DNA of 11,404 bases from JBBQKI01 sp038326725 (GTDB taxonomy: Bacteria; Bacteroidota; Bacteroidia; Flavobacteriales; Flavobacteriaceae). The notes under the pieces are model-generated. The model saw only the letters and a program-made list of their open reading frames with translations, did no database searches and was not told where the DNA came from. The stretch lies in contig JBBQKI010000051.1 of the NCBI GenBank assembly GCA_038326725.1, positions 1 to 11,404 on the forward strand, given 5' to 3'. The position numbers and the translations under genes are program-made. Shown piece by piece: positions 1 to 5,325 of the stretch; the first letter of the stretch is position 1; each line of letters starts with the position of its first letter.

Positions 1-95
1 AACCCGCCGCCTTTTGGGTTTTGCACCATTATTACTACAATCAGTAAAAAAGCCACTATAATTATTAAAACTAAAAAGATGGTAAACGTGCTCAT
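1..95 (-). CDS. secG: Preprotein translocase subunit SecG (5' part only, runs off the window)
   Basis: Only the first 31 codons are present, read leftward from the ATG at 95-93. The peptide is one hydrophobic segment (about residues 4-23, rich in I, L, V and F) followed by VMVQNPKGGG. This matches the first membrane helix and the conserved Q-x-x-K-G-G loop of bacterial SecG, the small subunit of the SecYEG channel in the inner membrane. The gene starts two bases after the stop codon of the upstream TPR gene, so it is probably translated from the same mRNA. The C-terminal helix lies outside the window. The identification rests on the helix-plus-loop signature alone, but that signature is distinctive. 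Confidence 0.87.
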   Translation of the reverse strand, partial: MSTFTIFLVLIIIVAFLLIVVIMVQNPKGGG

Positions 96-97
96 TG

Positions 98-1051
98 TTA
101 TTCTGTATTAATCAATTTTTCTATTGCCCGAATTTGGTCTGCAAAGAAACCACTTTTTTCGGGATTTTTCAAAATTAAAATTTTATAGGCCTGTACCGCT
201 TTTTTGTAATTTTTTTGTTGCAAATAAACCTTTGCCAGCGTTTCCGTCATCAACGAATCGGGTGCTTTTGAATAAGGAGTGATATCGGGCAGGGCCGCGG
301 AAATATTTTCGCTCGGACGGATTTTCGGCCTTTCCAAAATGAATTTTTCTATCAGTTGGTTTTTGCGGTTTGTTTCCACCGAAGGGTTTTCATGTTGAGA
401 ATTTTTTTCCAAGGAATTTTCAACCTTTTCAACCTCTCGTTGAATTGGTTTTACTTTGGTCAATTGTAGCCATTCGGAAAAAGAATGGGTATCGTTAACA
501 TTAAATTCTAAAGGTTTTTCAAGTTGCAGGATTTTTTCGGGAGAAGTTTCGGGTTGCTCAAATACGTCAGTTGAAACGGGTTTTTTCCCAAAAAAATCAG
601 GACTTAAAATGGCTTCTGCTTTTTTCAGTTCGGCTTTGATTTGTTCATCAATTTCGCGGCTGAGTTGTTCGGTAACATTTTCCGAAAAAACGGTGATTTC
701 ATTTATTTCCGCTTCGTGAAGGATTATTTGTTTCGAAATTTCATTTTGAACAAATTTTTCGGAAGTGATATATTCGAACAAAATATCGCGGTCCGCGGTA
801 TGTGCGGCAGTTATTTTTAAAGCTTCGTTGTAAAGAAAACTGTTCTGATTTTTTAAACCTTTCAGCTGAAGGGCACGCGCGCTTTGAAAATAGGGATATT
901 CCTTGATGATTTCCGCCAAGCTTTTCAGGTTTTCAGCGTTCACTTTTTGTGGATTCGAGAGCAGGGATGTATATGTTGAAAGTTCCAAAATATTACCAGT
1001 TTGCCAGTGATCTGTTGAAAATATCTTGCGTAATTCGTTCAAAAATAACAT
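98..1051 (-). CDS. Tetratricopeptide-repeat protein, between lptE and secG
   Basis: The frame encodes 317 residues from the ATG at 1051. Its C-terminal part (about 266-312) has the TPR pattern: an A-K-V-Y-L-Q-Q helix, then Y-K-K-A-V-Q-A-Y-K, then L-K-N-P-E-K. The N-terminal part (about 22-110) is helical, with EYPYFQSARALQLKGLK resembling a second degenerate repeat. The middle (about 125-255) is rich in E, K, S and P and is probably a flexible linker. No signal peptide or membrane helix is visible, so it is probably cytoplasmic. Proteins of this kind recur in Flavobacteriia next to lptE and secG; their role is unknown to me. The ATG at 1051 makes the gene overlap lptE by 59 bases, and residues 1-21 look like lptE read out of frame. 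From memory, relatives begin near the LELSTYTSLL stretch, so the true start may be TTG at 988 or even ATT at 991, just after the lptE stop. The gene is secure, its start is not. Confidence 0.78.
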   Translation of the reverse strand: MLFLNELRKIFSTDHWQTGNILELSTYTSLLSNPQKVNAENLKSLAEIIKEYPYFQSARALQLKGLKNQNSFLYNEALKITAAHTADRDILFEYITSEKFVQNEISKQIILHEAEINEITVFSENVTEQLSREIDEQIKAELKKAEAILSPDFFGKKPVSTDVFEQPETSPEKILQLEKPLEFNVNDTHSFSEWLQLTKVKPIQREVEKVENSLEKNSQHENPSVETNRKNQLIEKFILERPKIRPSENISAALPDITPYSKAPDSLMTETLAKVYLQQKNYKKAVQAYKILILKNPEKSGFFADQIRAIEKLINTE

Positions 1052-1505
1052 CTATAGCCGCGTCCAAACTCGACCCGGTCAATAAAGTGCTACCCGTATA
1101 ATCGAAGTAAAAGGAGAAGCGTTGTTCAAAATCTTTTAAATCTTCCTTTGTATTGTAAAACCTTACGTTCACCCCAATGGTGAGTCGGTTTTGGGCGGCC
1201 GTGCTTTGCGATGTGGCCGTAATGGGTGCGGTGTAAAATTCCACAATTTCGCCTTCATAAACCAAATCGCCATTATTGTTCACCAAATCCAAACTAGTTT
1301 GGTTCAAAATTAAATCCTGTAGACGGACTGTAAAATCCCGATCAATCCCAGGTTCCACCAAAGCGGCATTATTTTGAAAATAATTCACCTGAAAAGTTTG
1401 GGTGGTGGTGTAATTTATATCGGCCCCCGTAAAGGAATAAGCACCGCAACCTTGCAGACTGGCGGAAAATATTAGTAAAAATATAAAGGCAAAAAATCTG
1501 TTCAT
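993..1505 (-). CDS. lptE: LPS assembly lipoprotein LptE
   Basis: The product has 170 residues with a lipoprotein signal peptide: MNR, a hydrophobic stretch at about 4-16, and the lipobox L-Q-G-C with the lipidated cysteine at residue 20. The CGAYSFTGADI start of the mature protein is typical of Bacteroidota LptE. In this family LptE is anchored in the inner leaflet of the outer membrane, where it plugs and helps fold the LptD barrel that inserts lipopolysaccharide into the outer leaflet. The rest alternates beta-strand-like stretches with a C-terminal amphipathic helix (about 147-167), consistent with the LptE fold. The length fits the family. It lies 56 bases downstream of the sigma-54 activator gene, and its 3' end overlaps the annotated start of the TPR gene, suggesting one operon. 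Identification is by signal peptide, mature N-terminus and family recall, since LptE sequences are weakly conserved. Confidence 0.85.
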   Translation of the reverse strand: MNRFFAFIFLLIFSASLQGCGAYSFTGADINYTTTQTFQVNYFQNNAALVEPGIDRDFTVRLQDLILNQTSLDLVNNNGDLVYEGEIVEFYTAPITATSQSTAAQNRLTIGVNVRFYNTKEDLKDFEQRFSFYFDYTGSTLLTGSSLDAAIDVIFERITQDIFNRSLANW

Positions 1506-1545
1506 CTGCGAAATTTTGTAATCAAAATATTCAATTTATTTTTAT

Positions 1546-1562
1546 AACCATCAACCATCAAC
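1546..1562. repeat. Short tandem repeat of AACCATC (about 2.3 copies)
   Basis: Two exact 7-base units stand at 1546-1552 and 1553-1559, followed by a partial third unit that runs into the stop codon of the sigma-54 activator gene. They sit in the 56-base gap before lptE. Two copies are too few to exclude chance. No hairpin is evident. Confidence 0.4.
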
Positions 1563-2842
1563 TAAAGATCAAACTGTTTTATCTTTCGGTATAATGTCCT
1601 TTCGGAAATGCCCAGTTCATCGGCGGCATCTTTGCGTTTTCCCTTATATTTTTCAAGAGATTTTTTAATGAGCTCCAGTTCTTTTTGCTGAAGCGAAAGG
1701 TTTTCTTCTTCCTGAATTTCCTCTGCATATTGATAACTGCCTTTTTTCTCTTCCGAAGTTTTTTGCGGGAGGCTGAAAACTTCCATCTCTGAAGCTTCAT
1801 CACCATTTTCGCTATCATCAACAAATGCTGCAAAAGCATCCTCTGCGTCATCGTCTTCGGAATAGATCTTGTTTATCAATGATGGATTTTCTTCCTTTAC
1901 TTTGGCGGCATTTCCCGTTTTCATTAGTTCCAAAGTGAGTTTTTTAAGATCGTTTACGTCTCTTTTCATATCGAACAAAACCTTGTAAAGTATTTCGCGC
2001 TCGTTGCTGAAATCGCTTTCAGATTTTTTTGAATTTATAACAGCTGGCAGATTACTTCCCATATCGGGTAAATAGTGTTTCAAGGTTTCGGGGCTGATGT
2101 CGCGCTGTTGCTCCAGCACCGAGATCTGTTCTGCCACGTTCCTCAATTGGCGGATGTTTCCGCTCCAGCGGTAGTTTAAAAGCTGGTCCACCGAAGCGTC
2201 TTCGAGGCGAATTGTGGGCATTTTGTATTTCTGCGCAAAATCCGAAGCGAACTTGCGAAACAACAAATGAATATCCTCACTGCGCTGCCGAAGCGGGGGC
2301 AACGAAATTTCAACAGTACTTAACCGATAATATAAATCTTCTCGGAATTTCCCTTTTTCAATGGCTTCCACCATTTTCACGTTGGTGGCCGCCACGATGC
2401 GGACATCGGTCTTTTGAATTTGGGAGGAACCCACCTTCATGAACTCGCCATTTTCCAAAACCCTTAAAAGTCTTACCTGTGTGGGCAGGGGCAGTTCGCC
2501 TACTTCGTCCAAAAAAATGGTGCCGCCATCCGCTACTTCAAAATAGCCGTTTCTGGTTGCGGTGGCGCCTGTAAACGAACCTTTTTCGTGCCCGAAAAGT
2601 TCACTGTCTATTGTGCCTTCCGGGATTGCTCCACAGTTTACGGCAATGTATTTTCCATGCTTTCGGTGAGAAAGGGAATGGATGATTTTTGGGATGCTTT
2701 CCTTGCCCACGCCGCTTTCGCCAGTAACCAATACCGAAATATCCGTGGGTGCAACTTGTATTGCTTTTTCCACGGCCCGGTTCAGTTTTGGATCATTCCC
2801 GATGATCCCGAAACGTTGTTTTGTTGCTTGTACGCTTTCCAT
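1562..2842 (-). CDS. Sigma-54-dependent AAA+ transcriptional activator lacking a receiver domain
   Basis: The 426-residue product begins almost directly with the AAA+ domain. Visible motifs are Walker A GESGVGKE (41-48), the sigma-54 contact loop in the variant form GSFTGA (88-93), Walker B GGTIFLDEVGEL (106-117), and the sensor/arginine-finger region FREDLYYRL (166-174). A Fis-type helix-turn-helix follows at the C-terminus (about 385-424, with DAADELGISERTLYRKIK). Between them, about 270-380, lies a long acidic, low-complexity linker. Such proteins use ATP hydrolysis to remodel the RNA polymerase-sigma-54 closed complex. There is no CheY-like receiver, GAF or PAS domain, so control must come from abundance, a partner, or the linker. 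The start is the ATG at 2842. The frame continues upstream to a TTG at 2860, but those codons come from a C/G-rich repeat and are unlikely to be translated. The gene lies downstream of miaB and just upstream of lptE. Its targets cannot be read from the window. Confidence 0.92.
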   Translation of the reverse strand: MESVQATKQRFGIIGNDPKLNRAVEKAIQVAPTDISVLVTGESGVGKESIPKIIHSLSHRKHGKYIAVNCGAIPEGTIDSELFGHEKGSFTGATATRNGYFEVADGGTIFLDEVGELPLPTQVRLLRVLENGEFMKVGSSQIQKTDVRIVAATNVKMVEAIEKGKFREDLYYRLSTVEISLPPLRQRSEDIHLLFRKFASDFAQKYKMPTIRLEDASVDQLLNYRWSGNIRQLRNVAEQISVLEQQRDISPETLKHYLPDMGSNLPAVINSKKSESDFSNEREILYKVLFDMKRDVNDLKKLTLELMKTGNAAKVKEENPSLINKIYSEDDDAEDAFAAFVDDSENGDEASEMEVFSLPQKTSEEKKGSYQYAEEIQEEENLSLQQKELELIKKSLEKYKGKRKDAADELGISERTLYRKIKQFDL

Positions 2843-2843
2843 A

Positions 2844-2868
2844 AGCCCCCTATCCCCCAAAGGGGGAA
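2844..2868 (+). repeat. C/G-rich hairpin repeat, copy 1 (start of the sigma-54 activator gene)
   Basis: This is a 25-base element reading AGCCCCCTAT, then five C, AAA, five G, AA. The C5-AAA-G5 core folds into a perfect 5-bp hairpin. It begins two bases upstream of the activator's ATG (2842), so on the minus-strand mRNA it would occupy the ribosome landing region. It matches the element at 2983-3007 in inverted orientation at 21 of 25 positions. A further degenerate fragment (GACCCCCAAAGAAGG) follows at about 2878-2892. Confidence 0.65.
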
Positions 2869-2982
2869 AAACCCACTGACCCCCAAAGAAGGTATGTTGA
2901 GCGGTTAAAATTCTTTTTTATTTTTATTTCAGTCAAAGCAATATTTTTATAAAAAATCCTTACAATTATTTGCAGTTTTCCA

Positions 2983-3007
2983 TTCCCTCTTCGGAGGTTA
3001 GGGGGCT
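2983..3007 (-). repeat. C/G-rich hairpin repeat, copy 2 (overlaps the miaB stop codon)
   Basis: Read on the minus strand this is AGCCCCCTAA, CCTCC, GAA, GAGGG, AA. It matches copy 1 at 21 of 25 bases but points the opposite way. The core still pairs as CCTC-(CGAA)-GAGG, because the T in the left arm is matched by an A in the right arm. That is the pattern expected if the stem rather than the exact sequence is kept. Bases of this copy supply the last codons and the TAA stop of miaB. It could act as a terminator, an mRNA-end stabiliser, or simply be an old dispersed repeat. Confidence 0.6.
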
Positions 3008-4428
3008 ACTTCCCCAATTAGCGTCGCCGAGGTGCATGAGTTGATTTTCACTAAAACAAAGTCTCCTAATTTATAATTTTCTTTCGGGAAAACCGCAACT
3101 ATGTTCTGGGGCGTGCGGCCGCTCCATTCATTGGGGTTCTTTTTGGATTCACGTTCAATAAGCACTTCCACACTTTTTCCGACCCATTGTTGGGTGCGTG
3201 TGGCGCTGTGCTTTAATTGAAGGTCCACGATTTCGGTCAATCTGCGCGATTTTATTTCTTCGGGAATGTCATCAACCATTTTTCGAGCTGCAGTGGTCCC
3301 CGGCCTTTCAGAATATTTAAACATATATCCAAAATTATATTTCACATAATCCATCAATCTCAAAGTATCCAAATGGTCTTCCTCCGTTTCGGTGGGGAAA
3401 CCCGTAATCATATCCTGCGAAATCCCACAATCGGGGATTATTTGGCGCACTTTATCTATCAGCTGCATATATTCCTCGCGGGTGTGTTGCCGGTTCATTT
3501 CCTTTAAAATCCGGGTGCTACCGCTTTGCACTGGCAGGTGAATGTAATTGCAGATGTTCGGGTATTTCGCAACTGTGTGAAGTACGTCTTCCGTCATATC
3601 CTGCGGATTTGATGTGGAAAAACGAATGCGGAGCTTGGGTTGTTTTTCTGCCACTAAAGCGAGCAATTGAGAAAATGTGGTTGCCGTGGCCCGTTGCATT
3701 TCGGAAGCGGTTTTGAAATCTTTTTTCAAGCCACCGCCGTACCATAAATAGCTATCCACGTTTTGGCCCAAAAGGGTAATTTCTTTATAACCTTTTTCGG
3801 CTAAATCGTTCACTTCATCCAAAATACTGTGCGGATCGCGGCTTCGTTCGCGCCCCCGAGTAAAGGGAACCACACAAAAGGTACACATATTATCGCAACC
3901 GCGGGTGATGCTCACAAGGGCGGTAATGCCATTTCCGCCCAAACGCACCGGCGAAATATCGCCATAAGTTTCATCTTTGGAAAGTAGCACGTTTACGGCA
4001 TCCCGACCGTCTTCCACTTCTTTCAATAAATTCGGTAAATCTTTGTAAGCGTCCGGGCCCACCACCAAATCCACAATTTTTTCTTCCTCCAAAAATTTGC
4101 TTTTCAGCCTTTCGGCCATGCAGCCAAGCACGCCGACTTTCATTTTGGGATTTATGCGTTTCACGGCATTGTATTTTTCCAAACGCTTACGAACGGTTTG
4201 CTCAGCCTTATCGCGGATGGAACAGGTGTTCACCAAAACAAGGTCTGCATCTTCAAGATTTTGTGTAGTGTTATAACCTTCACCGGCAAGGATGGAAGCC
4301 ACTATTTCGCTATCGCTAAAATTCATTTGGCAGCCGAAACTTTCAATATAAAGTTTGCGTGAATTGCCTTTTTTCTCATCCAGCACCAGCGGTTCTCCCT
4401 GTAGAATATCGTCAAGCATTTTTTCCAT
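2998..4428 (-). CDS. miaB: tRNA-2-methylthio-N6-dimethylallyladenosine synthase (MiaB)
   Basis: The product has 476 residues and the three-part layout of methylthiotransferases. The N-terminal UPF0004 domain (about 25-145) carries the three auxiliary-cluster cysteines C33 (FGCQMN), C69 (NTCSIRD) and C103 (GCMAER). The radical-SAM domain has the CxxxCxxC motif at C178, C182 and C185, followed by VPFTRGRERSR, which favours MiaB over the related MtaB and RimO families. A C-terminal TRAM RNA-binding domain (about 410-474) completes it. The enzyme adds a methylthio group to isopentenyl-adenosine 37 of tRNAs reading UNN codons, using two iron-sulfur clusters and S-adenosylmethionine in the cytoplasm. 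The start is the ATG at 4428; Met4 (4419) is an alternative. The stop codon lies inside a C/G-rich repeat. A flavobacterial promoter and a leader hairpin lie upstream, so the gene probably heads its own transcript, which may continue into the sigma-54 activator gene. Confidence 0.95.
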   Translation of the reverse strand: MEKMLDDILQGEPLVLDEKKGNSRKLYIESFGCQMNFSDSEIVASILAGEGYNTTQNLEDADLVLVNTCSIRDKAEQTVRKRLEKYNAVKRINPKMKVGVLGCMAERLKSKFLEEEKIVDLVVGPDAYKDLPNLLKEVEDGRDAVNVLLSKDETYGDISPVRLGGNGITALVSITRGCDNMCTFCVVPFTRGRERSRDPHSILDEVNDLAEKGYKEITLLGQNVDSYLWYGGGLKKDFKTASEMQRATATTFSQLLALVAEKQPKLRIRFSTSNPQDMTEDVLHTVAKYPNICNYIHLPVQSGSTRILKEMNRQHTREEYMQLIDKVRQIIPDCGISQDMITGFPTETEEDHLDTLRLMDYVKYNFGYMFKYSERPGTTAARKMVDDIPEEIKSRRLTEIVDLQLKHSATRTQQWVGKSVEVLIERESKKNPNEWSGRTPQNIVAVFPKENYKLGDFVLVKINSCTSATLIGEVAP

Positions 4429-4441
4429 AGCGGTTTTTAGA

Positions 4442-4467
4442 ATTGATTTTTAGTTTAAAAAATCAAT
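4442..4467 (-). promoter_or_regulatory. 10-bp perfect inverted repeat in the miaB leader
   Basis: ATTGATTTTT (4442-4451) and AAAAATCAAT (4458-4467) are exact reverse complements around a 6-base loop. Given the promoter at 4475-4507, transcription should start at about 4468-4470, so the hairpin would form the very 5' end of the miaB mRNA, 13 bases before the ATG. A 5'-terminal stem could protect the message or act as an operator on DNA. The stem is mostly A-T, so either role is inference. Confidence 0.45.
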
Positions 4468-4474
4468 CTGCCCG

Positions 4475-4507
4475 CAAAGATACGATTTAAAATAAAGTGG
4501 TGACAAA
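4475..4507 (-). promoter_or_regulatory. Flavobacterial-type promoter for miaB
   Basis: On the minus strand, TTTG (4507-4504) is followed after 21 bases by TATCTTTG (4482-4475), an exact fit to the Bacteroidota -7 consensus TAnnTTTG with the usual -33 TTG-type box. It points toward miaB, whose ATG is 47 bases further on. The -33 box lies 17 bases beyond the stop codon of the pyrophosphatase gene, so miaB can be expressed independently of it. Confidence 0.7.
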
Positions 4508-4523
4508 GTGGCAGAAAGCTTTT

Positions 4524-5192
4524 TTAAAAAGGGATGGCCGTACGCTTGATTTCTGCAAGCGCCTCTTTTTCATCGCCCCAGCCTTCGATGATGGCGGAAT
4601 CTATAGGGTCATAATTTGAAAACCAAAGTTCAATAATTTGGAGTGCAATGGGGTATTTAGAATTAAATTCAGCAAAAGTAACGGCGCTCATCGTGCGAAG
4701 TTTCTCGTCTGCAGGAATGCAAATGATTTTATAATCCTGTTCGTCATTATCCAAAAGTTTTAGCATCCCGATGGGGATGGTTTCAATAACGGTGCCTGTG
4801 GGCAGGGCTTCGCATAAAACCAATACATCAAGAGGGTCGCCATCTCCGCCAATTTCCAAAGGAGAAAACGTGGAAGCAATAAATCCATAATTGGCCGGAT
4901 AGGGGAGGTATTCGATATGCCTGTCCTTCCCATCCCGCTGATCTACTTCAAAAGCAAGGCTTACTTTGTCCTGCTCGATTTTTTTATTGGTCCCCGCAGG
5001 GATTTCAATAATACAGTTTACATTATTTTCCACGGAAAAGGTTGGAATCGAGGAGTATTTTTCCATGGTTTTGCAATTGGTTAAAATAATAGGGAGCATC
5101 AAAAATAGGATAATTTTGACACAATTGTTTATAACTAAAAAACTGTTCAATCGAAAATGTAAAACGGTTATCCACATGCTTTTTTTATTCAA
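4524..5192 (-). CDS. Family I inorganic pyrophosphatase with a predicted lipoprotein signal
   Basis: The 222-residue product hydrolyses diphosphate to two phosphates, judging by a complete family I domain (about 57-215). Landmarks include IIEIPAGTNKKIE (61-73), YPANYGF (98-104), the metal-binding GDGDPLDVLV (116-125), DNDEQDYK (148-155) matching the D-x4-D-x-K of the E. coli enzyme, and Y194 before EGWG (203-206). Unlike the usual cytoplasmic enzyme of about 175 residues, it carries about 56 extra N-terminal residues. These contain a hydrophobic stretch (26-37) ending in LTNC with C40 as the likely lipidated cysteine, then KTMEKYS. This suggests export and lipid anchoring on the periplasmic side or in the outer membrane. 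The start is uncertain: the ATGs at 5192 and 5177 (Met6) both give a long n-region. The gene is divergent from topA. I recognised no convincing promoter on its strand between them. Confidence 0.88.
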   Translation of the reverse strand: MNKKSMWITVLHFRLNSFLVINNCVKIILFLMLPIILTNCKTMEKYSSIPTFSVENNVNCIIEIPAGTNKKIEQDKVSLAFEVDQRDGKDRHIEYLPYPANYGFIASTFSPLEIGGDGDPLDVLVLCEALPTGTVIETIPIGMLKLLDNDEQDYKIICIPADEKLRTMSAVTFAEFNSKYPIALQIIELWFSNYDPIDSAIIEGWGDEKEALAEIKRTAIPF

Positions 5193-5275
5193 ATTTTTAA
5201 ATCAAATAGGCCCGTGCAATTTCGTAATTTAAGGGCTTTGGCGTGTTAAGAGAAGGCTAAAATAATGCGTTGGAA

Positions 5276-5305
5276 ATTGCGTATTAAAAAAATGATATAC
5301 TTTTG
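5276..5305 (+). promoter_or_regulatory. Flavobacterial-type promoter for topA
   Basis: ATTG (5276-5279) and TACTTTTG (5298-5305) are separated by 18 bases. The second box fits TAnnTTTG exactly. Transcription would begin at about 5310-5312, giving a leader of about 15 bases before the topA ATG at 5326. The site faces away from the pyrophosphatase gene. Confidence 0.7.
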
Positions 5306-5325
5306 TCCACCAAACAAAACCTTTT

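Noticed and set aside
2843..2860. N-terminal extension of the activator from TTG at 2860 (six extra residues, starting MGDRGL)
   Set aside because: These codons are repeat sequence. The protein from ATG 2842 (MESVQATKQRF) matches the expected family start.
2588..2908. Plus-strand frames of 65-106 codons opposite the sigma-54 activator
   Set aside because: They mirror the AAA+ domain codons and include the C/G-rich repeat. No domain or plausible start context is visible.
4515..4535. T/A-rich palindrome at the pyrophosphatase stop codon, considered as a terminator
   Set aside because: The stem is only T and A around the stop codon, with no G-C core and no separate T run on the transcribed side, so it is not convincing as a terminator.
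5193..5325. Search for a TAnnTTTG promoter for the pyrophosphatase gene in the divergent gap
   Set aside because: No site with both boxes at acceptable spacing was found on the minus strand. Only the topA-facing promoter is supported.
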